64,000 nt of DNA from Betaproteobacteria bacterium. Lineage in GTDB: Bacteria > Pseudomonadota > Gammaproteobacteria > Burkholderiales > Sulfuricellaceae. The translations under genes and the position numbers were made by a program. Shown piece after piece: positions 51,890-61,770 of the stretch (position 1 is the first letter of the stretch; every line of letters begins with the position of its first letter). The stretch spans positions 248,001 to 312,000 of the forward strand of contig JAJFTF010000024.1 in assembly GCA_021373185.1 (NCBI GenBank). Direction: 5' to 3'. The notes under the pieces were generated by a model. The model was not told the DNA's origin. It saw nothing but the letters and a program-made list of their open reading frames with translations, and searched no databases.

Positions 51890-51979
51890 GGCATGGCCTC
51901 TGGTTGTTTACCAGTGTGCCCCACCCGCAACTTGCGAACCTTGCTCTGGATCAAGTTTATTTTTGCCCGGATTTTCAGT

Positions 51980-53158
51980 TCACAAACCGGTGCGATGAGC
52001 ACGCGGGGTAAAAAATATTCCGCTGGGTTTGTCGGCATGCAATTCGCTGATCTTCTCGAAGGTTTCGGCATCGTAAATTTCAACCCGGTCATCGTCGCGC
52101 ACCGACACCCATACCTGCTCCCCGCGCGGAGTGAATTCCATGTGCAGCACAGCCTTGCCGGGCTTGAGCGTTTTCACGATGGCGCGGCTCGCAATGTCGA
52201 TGATCTGTACCGTGTCGTTATCCGGGAACGCAAAATTCACCCAGACCTGACGGTTATCGGGGCGCGCCACCACGAAAACTGGCTGTCCATGAACCGGGAT
52301 GCGACCGGCCTCCGACCATTTATTCTGGTCGATCACCAGAACTTCATGTCGCCCTACTGCCGGCACCAGCAACTCGTTACCGGTCGTCGCCCAGCCTTCG
52401 AGATGCGGCATCTTGTAAACCGGCAGCTTTTGCTCGCCCTTGCCATAGCCGTTCAACACTCGTTTCACGCCGGCAGGCATGTTCCATAAATCGAGCAGCG
52501 CCAAGCCGTCTTCGCCGAACAGTCCGGCCAGGTAGTAGCGCCCATCGGCGGTAATCATGGCGTCGTAAGGCTCCTTGCCGACACTCTTGAATTTCGTCAC
52601 CACCGGCCTGGCGGGAACGCGCATGTCGGCTATCCAGATTTCCCCGGCTTCGAACAGGCTGAACACGAAGCGGTTGCCGGGCGCATCCACCAGCCCGATT
52701 ACCTTGGATGACTTGCCGGCATCGTCGATGGCGGGAATATCGGCAACCAGCTCAAGCGTTCCGGAGTCGAACACCTTCACCCCGCCCGGCGTGTAGTTAG
52801 CCACCGCGATCAATTTTCCATCCTGGGAAATCGCGCCACCGATGCTGTTGCCCGATTGCATCACGCGCCTGACGATGCGCATTTCGAGCATGTCCACCTT
52901 GGTCAAGCCGCCATCCCGGCCAAACACATAGGCGTAGCGCTCATCGCGCGAATAATTGACCGACGCGTGGGACAAATCGCCCAGACCAGGAATCTGCCCG
53001 AGCCGGGTGCGATGCGTGGTTTCCACGATCTGGACGCTGCCCGCAGCGCGCTCGATGATCACGCCCATGTCGCCGGTACCGCGCAACGGCGTCGAAGCGC
53101 AACCTGACAACAACAGAGGAAAGAAGAGAAAAAAAGCGGGGATTAATTTACGGCGCAT
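51980..53158 (-). CDS. nirF: NirF haem d1 biosynthesis lipoprotein
   Basis: 392 residues. The signal peptide ends in a lipobox (LLLSGC, Cys about residue 20), so the protein is exported and lipid-anchored. The rest is a D1-like beta-propeller without a haem c motif (for example GLGDLSHASVNYSRDERYAYV, YKMPHLEGWATTG, GKAVLHMEFTPRGEQVW). NirF acts in a late step before NirN. The nirDL start lies 90 bases downstream. Confidence 0.92.
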   Translation of the reverse strand: MRRKLIPAFFLFFPLLLSGCASTPLRGTGDMGVIIERAAGSVQIVETTHRTRLGQIPGLGDLSHASVNYSRDERYAYVFGRDGGLTKVDMLEMRIVRRVMQSGNSIGGAISQDGKLIAVANYTPGGVKVFDSGTLELVADIPAIDDAGKSSKVIGLVDAPGNRFVFSLFEAGEIWIADMRVPARPVVTKFKSVGKEPYDAMITADGRYYLAGLFGEDGLALLDLWNMPAGVKRVLNGYGKGEQKLPVYKMPHLEGWATTGNELLVPAVGRHEVLVIDQNKWSEAGRIPVHGQPVFVVARPDNRQVWVNFAFPDNDTVQIIDIASRAIVKTLKPGKAVLHMEFTPRGEQVWVSVRDDDRVEIYDAETFEKISELHADKPSGIFFTPRAHRTGL

Positions 53159-53159
53159 C

Positions 53160-53483
53160 TCAGGGTAATCCTTTCAGCAGAGTATCGACGATCCAGGCGG
53201 CTTCGTCTTCAGTCAGAAATGGCTTCCACGGCGGCATAGGCGTACCGCCGCGACCATGCAGGATGGTTTCCGCCAATGCCTCGGGAGATTTGTCTTTGAT
53301 CGCTTCGGGAGTGAGCGGCAGGCCGAGGCCGCCAGCAAGGGTAAGACCATGGCAGGAGCCGCAATCCTGGCGCACCAGATTAAGCAGTTCTGCCTGGCGC
53401 GCAAGCGCAGGAACGGCAAACGAGTCTGCCTGCGACAGGCAGGAATGAAATATCGCAACAAGCAGCAAGCTGCGGATGGCCAT
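53160..53483 (-). CDS. nirC: NirC-like monohaem cytochrome c
   Basis: 107 residues from ATG 53483 (a TTG six codons upstream at 53501 is an alternative). A Sec signal peptide (about 1-20) precedes one haem motif, CGSCH, with a C-terminal Met in GGTPMPPWKPFL as likely axial ligand. NirC cytochromes donate or accept electrons for NirS or for haem d1 maturation. It sits directly before nirF, 1 base apart, as in other nir clusters. Confidence 0.85.
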   Translation of the reverse strand: MAIRSLLLVAIFHSCLSQADSFAVPALARQAELLNLVRQDCGSCHGLTLAGGLGLPLTPEAIKDKSPEALAETILHGRGGTPMPPWKPFLTEDEAAWIVDTLLKGLP

Positions 53484-53535
53484 TTGCAAAAGCTTATTCA
53501 ACTATTCCGACCAATCGAGTACAAACCAATAACAA

Positions 53536-53555
53536 GGGGTGCCCGCAGGCACCCC
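53536..53555. terminator. Hairpin between the NirT-like gene and nirC
   Basis: GGGGTGCC/GGCACCCC stem with loop CGCA, in the 111-base gap between the second NirT-like gene and nirC (minus strand). The T-content after it is weak, so it may act as an attenuator that lowers downstream expression rather than a full terminator. Confidence 0.5.
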
Positions 53556-53594
53556 CCAGATTTGCCAACTCATCACAAAGCCAGTATTTCAATC

Positions 53595-54188
53595 TTAGCG
53601 TTCATCCTCTGGCAGTTTATGAGCGATACCCTGGTGACAGTCGATGCATGACTTCCCGGAATCGGGCTTCGCTGCCTGCAAGTGTTTTTTCTGTGCGCTA
53701 TTGCCCTGCTTCTCCGGATCCATGCCGTCATAGTTGTGGCAATTGCGACATTCCTGGGAGCCATTGGCTCGCATCCGAGCACGCTCACTCTCCGCCATGG
53801 TTTTCCGGTGAGCCTCAAACTTCGCCGGTGTATCGATAACCCCGGTGATTCTTCCCCACACTTCCTGGCTCGCCTGGATCTTGCGCTTCATCTTGTGCAC
53901 AAAGTTTTTCGGCACATGGCAATCGGAACAGACGGCGCGCACGCCGGTACGGTTGGAGTAATGGACAGTTTCCTTGTATTCCTTATACACATTATCCTTC
54001 ATTTCATGACACGAAATGCAGAACTCCATTTTATTGGTCGCTTCCAGAGCAGTGTTAAAACCGCTCCAGAATATAATGCCGGCGACGAATCCCCCGCCCA
54101 GTAGAGTCAGAAGCGAATAACGGGCGCTTGGGCTGCGTAGCGCCCGCCAGAAACCGCCGGATTTTTTTTCTTCAGTCGGATTCGACAT
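53595..54188 (-). CDS. nirT: NapC/NirT-family tetrahaem quinol dehydrogenase, copy 2
   Basis: 197 residues. An N-terminal membrane anchor (about 27-47) is followed by four haem c motifs: CISCH, CSDCH, CRNCH and CIDCH. This is the NapC/NirT plan for oxidising quinol and delivering electrons to periplasmic reductases. It is similar throughout to the protein at 56168-56734 in the same cluster. The N-terminus has an added polar stretch (MSNPTEEKKSGGF). The dihaem cytochrome gene lies 54 bases upstream. Confidence 0.9.
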   Translation of the reverse strand: MSNPTEEKKSGGFWRALRSPSARYSLLTLLGGGFVAGIIFWSGFNTALEATNKMEFCISCHEMKDNVYKEYKETVHYSNRTGVRAVCSDCHVPKNFVHKMKRKIQASQEVWGRITGVIDTPAKFEAHRKTMAESERARMRANGSQECRNCHNYDGMDPEKQGNSAQKKHLQAAKPDSGKSCIDCHQGIAHKLPEDER

Positions 54189-54242
54189 GGTTTTATCTCT
54201 CTTTGATTTCCCGGTGCAGGGGCGTTAACAAACAAAATAGCT

Positions 54243-54872
54243 TTATTTGATGCTGCCGTAATAATGCACCAGCGCGTCAATTCCCGCTTTATCGATGCTT
54301 TCCAGCTTCTCTTTCATTTTCTTTTCTGCATAGGGACGCTTGCCGGCAAGGAAGAACTCGGTTTGCTCCTTCAAGTAGGCCATTTTCTGGCCGGCAAGAA
54401 TGCCCGCATCGTCACTGGCAAGGGTAGCGCCCTCAGAATGGCATTTTTCGCATTTTTTGTCGTGAATTTCCTTGCCCTTTTTTGCCAGAGCGCCATCAAA
54501 TTTCTGCGTGGCGCGCACGAATTTTTTTTCTGAAAAATTCTTGGCCAACAGTTTGACATCGGCTTCGCTAATATCCTTGGCCAGTTGACACATGTCGGTC
54601 TTGGTTCCCTTCTTGTCGCCGGAACGGACTTTGGTCTCGACGCAAGGGCGTTCCTTGGCTTTATAGGCTTTCATGGCGCCGGAAAAATAGTCGGCGGATA
54701 AGCCACTGATGTTCGGCACATCGCTCTCAGCGCTGGCGCCATCTTTGCCATGACAGCTAACACAGTTGCCAACCAGCTTATCGATATCGGCCGCCCAAGC
54801 GCTCGCAGCACATGAAAATCCCAGCAGCGCAACAGACGCCAACATCGTGAACCTCTTATTCCCCTTCATCAT
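54243..54872 (-). CDS. Dihaem cytochrome c4-like protein of the nir cluster
   Basis: 209 residues. A Sec signal peptide (about 1-28, ending SAWA-AD) precedes haem motifs CVSCH near 38 and CEKCH near 142. The two halves resemble cytochrome c4 and the FccA subunit here. It is likely the periplasmic carrier between the NirT-like quinol dehydrogenases and NirS (inference). An insert between the halves adds two further Cys (RPCVETKV and DMCQLAKD). The start is either of two adjacent ATGs. Confidence 0.82.
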   Translation of the reverse strand: MMKGNKRFTMLASVALLGFSCAASAWAADIDKLVGNCVSCHGKDGASAESDVPNISGLSADYFSGAMKAYKAKERPCVETKVRSGDKKGTKTDMCQLAKDISEADVKLLAKNFSEKKFVRATQKFDGALAKKGKEIHDKKCEKCHSEGATLASDDAGILAGQKMAYLKEQTEFFLAGKRPYAEKKMKEKLESIDKAGIDALVHYYGSIK

Positions 54873-55017
54873 TATCTTATTCCCCCAAGTTATCGCCGCG
54901 AGCCTGCTTATCCCATTCCAGGAATTGCATGGGAACCACGGGCCCGGCGCAGATTGTTTTATTTAAGATACCGCCAGCCCTGACGGATTATTCAGGGGCG
55001 ATATGAACTGAAAATCG

Positions 55018-55052
55018 ATTATATGATGCGCCTCAGAATAATTCCATATCAA
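55018..55052 (-). promoter_or_regulatory. Candidate promoter for the downstream nir subcluster
   Basis: On the minus strand, TATAAT at 55018-55023 lies about 145 bases before the dihaem cytochrome ATG. Upstream is TTGATATGGAATTA (55039-55052), one good FNR half-site and one poor half. The region 54873-55173 otherwise contains only the terminator at 55097-55130. Confidence 0.35.
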
Positions 55053-55096
55053 AAGAAGTTCACCATATTACTGATTGCTGAAATACCTTGGCTACA

Positions 55097-55130
55097 AACA
55101 AACAAGGGGGCTCGCGCCCCCTTGTTTGTT
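55097..55130. terminator. Terminator downstream of the ethylbenzene-dehydrogenase-like gene
   Basis: 15-bp perfect stem (55097-55111 with 55116-55130) with a 4-base loop, rich in T on the minus-strand 3' side. It lies 44 bases after the stop of the gene at 55174 and probably splits the nir cluster into two transcripts. Confidence 0.8.
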
Positions 55131-55173
55131 CTTAACAACTCAATTCAACCAATACAAAATCCGAGATCAAAAT

Positions 55174-56082
55174 TTACTGTTTTACCGCGTTAATATTGGC
55201 TTTGGCATTGTCCAGGCCCAGTGTATAGCCAAACGAGACGTAATGGTAACGGCCGCTGGTGTGATCGTCGTGAATGGCAAAACCAAAGTTATATAGCTTG
55301 CCCGGCTCAAGTTTGACATCACCTTCGCCACCGGCCAGTTTACGGGTGAACGTCACCGTCCAGGTGCCGCCCTTCAGTTCGCCTTTGGCCTCAGTCAGCG
55401 CCTTGCCACCTTCCATCACGCGCTTGTCGGCGATGTAGCCGTCCACTGGCTTCTGCCCCTTGCCACTGCGAAACTGGATGAGATCGTAAAACTTGCCCGA
55501 AGCCAGGTTGCCGTCCTTGATGTACTTGGTTTTCTTGTCATCCTTGACGCCAGGCATGGTGCGCACATCGTTGTGGCAGGTCGCCCAGCAACCGCCGACA
55601 GTGTCATTTTCAACCTTGCCAGCTTCTTCCAACATGACGCCGACTTTAATCGGATTGTCGGCATCCATCTTCTTGCCGCTGTTAAAGCCGGTATCTTTCC
55701 AGCTAAAGCGCAGGTACAGGTTGCCTGCGTCATGGGCGGCCTGAACGGTAACCGGGATGCTGCCCGGCTTGCCCTTGATAGGCGCAGGCTCCAGTGCGGC
55801 ATCCTTGGATTTTTCGCCAGCGACAATCTTCCTGCCGAATTCAGCCGACTCCTCGTTACCGGTTTTCTCATCGAGATGGCAGGAGATGCAAGCTTCGCCC
55901 TTCTTAATGCCCTTGGCGCCGCTATGCTCGAGGCCTTTCAGAATCCATTCCATGCCCGAAGCGCCCGGGTAGAACACGGTGATTTTATGAGTTGGTGCAT
56001 GACTCGCGTCGGCAAAGACCACGCCAGCGCCACCCGCCATTACCAAACCTAGTGCCGAAACGGCAATCAGAGACTTGTTCAT
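55174..56082 (-). CDS. Ethylbenzene-dehydrogenase-related cytochrome
   Basis: 302 residues. A Sec signal peptide (about 1-24) is followed by a haem motif CISCH near residue 64, and later GGCWATCHND, a possible CxxxCH site. The C-terminal domain (about 100-300) matches the haem-binding gamma-subunit fold of ethylbenzene/DMSO dehydrogenases (AHDAGNLYLRFSWKDTGF; FGFAIHDDHTSGRYHYVSFG). It is likely a periplasmic electron carrier or haem-handling protein for NirS. ATG 56082 follows GAAGGGAAA; ten further codons upstream (56112) are open. Confidence 0.8.
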   Translation of the reverse strand: MNKSLIAVSALGLVMAGGAGVVFADASHAPTHKITVFYPGASGMEWILKGLEHSGAKGIKKGEACISCHLDEKTGNEESAEFGRKIVAGEKSKDAALEPAPIKGKPGSIPVTVQAAHDAGNLYLRFSWKDTGFNSGKKMDADNPIKVGVMLEEAGKVENDTVGGCWATCHNDVRTMPGVKDDKKTKYIKDGNLASGKFYDLIQFRSGKGQKPVDGYIADKRVMEGGKALTEAKGELKGGTWTVTFTRKLAGGEGDVKLEPGKLYNFGFAIHDDHTSGRYHYVSFGYTLGLDNAKANINAVKQ

Positions 56083-56167
56083 CGATTTCCCTTCAACTTT
56101 ATGGTTAATCACTCATTAAATAATTTCACAAAGCAGTTGCCGCGTTTACCGGGCGCTTACTCTGATT

Positions 56168-56734
56168 TCACGACTCCTCGTCCTGCTCGGTCATGCCCTT
56201 GGGTTTGTGGTGAGCAATGCCCTTATGGCACTCAATACAGGTCTGCTTGTCTTTTTGCGCATTCGCGTGCTGCTTGCTGGCGCGCGTCTTCTGTTTTTCT
56301 GCATCCATACCTTCGAAGCTGTGGCAATTACGGCATTCGCGCGAATCAGATCCCTTCATGCGAGCCCACTCGTGCCTTGCCAACTCCAGTCGATGCGACT
56401 CGAATTTTTCCTTGGTATCAATATACCCGGTAATCTTCCCCCAGACTTCCTGGCTTGCCTGGATCTTGCGCTGCATCTTGTGAACCCAATCCTTGGGCAC
56501 ATGACAATCGGAGCAGATCGCGCGCACGCCGGTGCGGTTGGAGTAATGAATGGTTTGTTTGTATTCCTGATAAACGGTGTCCTTCATTTCGTGGCAGGAA
56601 ATGCAGAACTCCAGGGTATTGGTCGCCTCCATGGCGGTGTTGAATCCACCCCAGAAAACAATGCCGGCCACAAAGAAAAGTGCAGCGAATCCCAACGATA
56701 CGCCAAAAATTTTCTTTTGGGATAAGCTCGCCAT
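56168..56734 (-). CDS. nirT: NapC/NirT-family tetrahaem quinol dehydrogenase, copy 1
   Basis: 188 residues. A membrane anchor (about 10-30) and four haem c motifs: CISCH (C44), CSDCH, CRNCH and CIECH. It is closely related to the second copy at 53595-54188. It lies directly downstream of nirS, so it is the likeliest immediate electron supplier from the quinol pool to the periplasmic nitrite reductase pathway. Confidence 0.92.
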   Translation of the reverse strand: MASLSQKKIFGVSLGFAALFFVAGIVFWGGFNTAMEATNTLEFCISCHEMKDTVYQEYKQTIHYSNRTGVRAICSDCHVPKDWVHKMQRKIQASQEVWGKITGYIDTKEKFESHRLELARHEWARMKGSDSRECRNCHSFEGMDAEKQKTRASKQHANAQKDKQTCIECHKGIAHHKPKGMTEQDEES

Positions 56735-56779
56735 GCCACTTCTCCTAAAATATCACCTGAATGTGATGTTACGAAATGA

Positions 56780-56811
56780 ATGGGCTGACAGAAACCACCT
56801 GCCAGCCCATT
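56780..56811. terminator. Hairpin between nirS and NirT-like gene
   Basis: AATGGGCTG/CAGCCCATT-type inverted repeat with a loop of about 15 bases in the 89-base gap after nirS (minus strand). There is no strong T-run. It may stabilise the nirS message or attenuate downstream expression. Confidence 0.45.
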
Positions 56812-56823
56812 TTCTAGCTGAAG

Positions 56824-58503
<1,680 letters not shown>

Positions 58504-58591
58504 TTATAAAAAATAACGCGAATCCCTACCGTCGCCATGTTATTTCGCACGATCGATGGAACGATATTCCTGCATTTTTTTACGGGAGACC

Positions 58592-58605
58592 TTGATACAA
58601 ATCAA
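58592..58605. promoter_or_regulatory. FNR/Dnr-type site upstream of nirS
   Basis: TTGATACAAATCAA, a perfect TTGAT-N4-ATCAA palindrome, centred 114 bases before the nirS ATG. A class II promoter start would lie near 58557. It is the strongest of the three boxes seen. The 215-base nirS/menD gap contains nothing else convincing. Confidence 0.85.
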
Positions 58606-58700
58606 TATATCCATATAAAACATGTATTCATTAAGAGGCTTTAATGGGGTCAAATCGGCACCGCCTTGATCACGGCGCACCCAATATGAATCGCATAGAT

Positions 58701-60401
58701 TCAATCGTTTACCACCGCCCAATAAGCACGATGGCGTGCCGCACTACCCTCGCGATCAACCGACACCTCAATCATATCCGGCCCATTATGAGCCAGCGCT
58801 TCTGCATAGGCCACATCAAAATCCGCGCCGTTTTCCACTCGCCGATAATTCAGCCCGTACATTCTGGCGGCCAAAGAAAAATCCAAGCCGGTCGGCGTCA
58901 GCCAGGCGCGCTCGAAATCCGCCAGTCCAGCTTGCGGCAGATAGCCGAAAATGCCGCCGCCGTCATTGTTTACCACAACCAGGGTGATGTTCATGCCTCG
59001 CGCCGCCAGCAGACCGTTCATGTCATGATAAAACGCCAGATCTCCGAACAACGCCGTCACCGGCTTCCCCAGCCCGGCAGCCAGCCCGAGCGCTGTGGAC
59101 ACATTGCCGTCGATGCCGCTGGCGCCTCGATTGCCGACAATCCGCAATGCGGTATTGCCGCCTGTCGCAAAACTGTCCAGATCGCGAATCGCCATGGAAT
59201 TGCTGCTGAACAAACAACTTCCCGAGTCCATCCGCTTGAGCAGCGACTCGATGATCTCGGCCTCCAACGGCCTCTCGACATCTCCCAGCAATGCCACAGC
59301 GCGTCGTTCCTGCTCAAGGAAAGATGCCAGCCACGAGGAAGGTGCAGAGCGCAACGGCTGTGCCAGTAGCATCGAACACACCGATGTCGGGTCGGCGCGC
59401 AGCAGACGGCGGGTCTGATGCAAAGGGTCGGGCCAGCGCCCGTAAGGCTCCACTAAAATAGTGGTAGCCGCGGTGCAATCGGCAAGGTATCGCTGCAATT
59501 GTTTGGAAACCGGCATTGCGCCGAAACGCAGCACCCACTCGGGACGATGGTTTTCTGTAAAGCCGTCTCGCCGCAGAAAGGCATCGTAGCCACCCAAAAC
59601 ATGCGAGCGGTCATGCGAACCGAAGCGCAGATTGGCGAGCGGATCGGCCAGCACCGGGCACGACAACGCCTCGGCCAACCGCGCCAACACTCCAGAAAAA
59701 TCCTCGCCGTAAACATCCTCGCCGCAAACGATCAACCCCGGCCTGCCAGATAACTCTTTTACCAAGACAGATATTTCCGACTGCGGCGGCAACATGGCAG
59801 GATAACTCACCGACACCGGCGCGGTCGCGGACTCCCATTCCGGCAAATCACCGGCGGGCACCAGCGGCTCATGCAAGGGCACGTTAATGTGTACCGGCCC
59901 CGGCAGCGGCCAACGACTTTGATCGGTTACACGTGCTGCCAGCCGGCGCACGGCGGCCAAGGCCGGCACGGTTGCCGACGCGGCTGGCAGTTCGTGGCTG
60001 GCGCGCACATGGCTGCCGAACAACCCAACCTGATCGATGGTCTGGTTGGCGCCGCAATCGCGCAGATCCGGCGGACGGTCAGCCGTGAGCAGAATCAGCG
60101 GGGTCTTGCCATAGCCGGCCTCAATCACGGCGGGAAACCAGTTCGCCGGCGCCGAACCGGAAGTGCAGACCAGCGCGACCGGCTGGCGATCCGCCTTGGC
60201 CAGGCCGAGAGCAAAAAAAGCGGCGCTGCGCTCATCCACCTGAACCCAAGTGCGTACCAGCGGGTGATGCAGGAAGGCCAGCGCCAATGGCGTCGAGCGC
60301 GACCCCGGCGAGAGTACCGCGCGGGTGACACCCGAGCCAACCAGCCCCTCCACCAGCGCCATGGCCCAGCGCAGGTTGACGATGGCGATATCGCCACTCA
60401 T
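58701..60401 (-). CDS. menD: MenD, SEPHCHC synthase
   Basis: 566 residues, a thiamine-diphosphate enzyme that joins isochorismate and 2-oxoglutarate in menaquinone synthesis. The N-terminal domain has SPGSRSTPLALAFLHHPLV and LVCTSGSAPANWFPAV. The ThDP/Mg motif is GDLAFYHDMNGLLAARG...NNDGGGIF near residues 440-475. The start overlaps the menF stop by 4 bases (ATGA in reverse), so both are co-translated. Confidence 0.95.
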   Translation of the reverse strand: MSGDIAIVNLRWAMALVEGLVGSGVTRAVLSPGSRSTPLALAFLHHPLVRTWVQVDERSAAFFALGLAKADRQPVALVCTSGSAPANWFPAVIEAGYGKTPLILLTADRPPDLRDCGANQTIDQVGLFGSHVRASHELPAASATVPALAAVRRLAARVTDQSRWPLPGPVHINVPLHEPLVPAGDLPEWESATAPVSVSYPAMLPPQSEISVLVKELSGRPGLIVCGEDVYGEDFSGVLARLAEALSCPVLADPLANLRFGSHDRSHVLGGYDAFLRRDGFTENHRPEWVLRFGAMPVSKQLQRYLADCTAATTILVEPYGRWPDPLHQTRRLLRADPTSVCSMLLAQPLRSAPSSWLASFLEQERRAVALLGDVERPLEAEIIESLLKRMDSGSCLFSSNSMAIRDLDSFATGGNTALRIVGNRGASGIDGNVSTALGLAAGLGKPVTALFGDLAFYHDMNGLLAARGMNITLVVVNNDGGGIFGYLPQAGLADFERAWLTPTGLDFSLAARMYGLNYRRVENGADFDVAYAEALAHNGPDMIEVSVDREGSAARHRAYWAVVND

Positions 60402-61759
60402 CGCCGCCCCCCCAGCACGCCAAGCATTGCGTTCAGCTTGGCCTCGGTCTCTTCCAGTTCGTTCTGCGGATCGGAGCCTGCGACGATGCCGGCGCCCGCG
60501 AACAGCTCGGCCTCGGTGCCGTTCAACCAGGCGCAGCGCAGCGCCACCGCAAATTCGCCATCGCCATTAAAGCCGATCCAGCCTGTTGCGCCGCTGTACC
60601 AGCCGCGCCGCGCTTCGCCATGGCGCGCCAGCCATTCCAGCGCATGCCAGGTCGGAGCGCCGCCAACCGCCGGGGTAGGGTGCAGCCGCTCGACCAGATC
60701 GAACAGCGTGATACCAGGATGAGCCGTGCCGCGAATGACGCTGCGCAAATGGCGCAATTCCTGAAGCCTGAACACATTCGGGCGCGAGGGGATTTCCAGA
60801 AAAGCGCAGGCGGGCTCGAGGGCGCGCACAATCGCGCTGACCACCAGCCGATGTTCATGCAGGTTTTTGTCATCGTCCAGCAGGCCTTCGCGCCAGTCGG
60901 TGCCCGCCAGCGCATCGCTCGCCACTTGGCCATCGGCAAGCGACACCAGCGACTCCGGCGTCGCTCCGAGCAATACGCCGCCCTGGGGAAAAGCGTGGGC
61001 AAAATGGATGCAACCAGGATAGCGCGCCGCCAGTGCCGCCATCAGCGCAGCGGGAGCGAATGGGCGAGCCGAACGCACCTGGACGCTGCGCGCCAGCACC
61101 ACTTTGTCCAGCGCGCCGATTCGAATGTCGGCCAACGCATGTGCCGCCTGTTTCAGCCAGACGGCATCGTCGGGTTGGCTGGAAAACCTTTCGATAGAGC
61201 CAGTGGAAATTGGCGCGGAATCGCGGCCCAAAGCTTCCAGCACCTCACCGACCAGCGCCAGCCAACCCGCTAGAACGACATCCGGCGAGCTTTCCCGGTT
61301 GCAGGTAAAAGTCAGCGCACATTTTCCGCCTTTCTGCTGCACCAGCAGAACCGGGATGGTCAGACGGGCATTGGGCAGCCCTTCGCCCTGCCCTTCCTGA
61401 GCGAAAGCGAATCCGGCCAAGGCCAGCGGCTGCAGCCCGATGCCGTCGGCATCCACCACCCGCCACAGGCGACGGTATTCGGCAAAGGCGACATCCAGCG
61501 CGCGAAAACGGCCTTCACCCTGAACCTCAATGCTGGCCGCCACATCCAGGCCCAACAGAAAAAAACCTTCTGCTGGCCGAGAGAAATAATTGTAGTCGCC
61601 CAATCCATCAGGCAGATGATTGAAAGCCAAGCCCGGCATTGCCACCGTCAGGCTGAGCAAACCCTTGCCGCGCTCGTCGCCATGACAGTGCAGAAGCCCT
61701 GCGAGGCGGGACTCCAAGGCTTGCAATAATGAAAGTGAACGATATGCCGGTTGAGCCAT
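60398..61759 (-). CDS. menF: MenF isochorismate synthase
   Basis: 453 residues, chorismate-binding family. The C-terminal catalytic domain has KVVLARSVQVRS, DALAGTDWREGLLDDDKN and HLRSVIRGTAHPG, followed by LHPTPAVGGAP and GWYSGATGWIGF. A lysine in the DKVVLA segment fits the menaquinone-type isochorismate synthase. It converts chorismate to isochorismate for MenD. It lies between menE and menD in a single minus-strand unit. Confidence 0.92.
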   Translation of the reverse strand: MAQPAYRSLSLLQALESRLAGLLHCHGDERGKGLLSLTVAMPGLAFNHLPDGLGDYNYFSRPAEGFFLLGLDVAASIEVQGEGRFRALDVAFAEYRRLWRVVDADGIGLQPLALAGFAFAQEGQGEGLPNARLTIPVLLVQQKGGKCALTFTCNRESSPDVVLAGWLALVGEVLEALGRDSAPISTGSIERFSSQPDDAVWLKQAAHALADIRIGALDKVVLARSVQVRSARPFAPAALMAALAARYPGCIHFAHAFPQGGVLLGATPESLVSLADGQVASDALAGTDWREGLLDDDKNLHEHRLVVSAIVRALEPACAFLEIPSRPNVFRLQELRHLRSVIRGTAHPGITLFDLVERLHPTPAVGGAPTWHALEWLARHGEARRGWYSGATGWIGFNGDGEFAVALRCAWLNGTEAELFAGAGIVAGSDPQNELEETEAKLNAMLGVLGGRR

Positions 61760-61770
61760 GATTCTTAATT

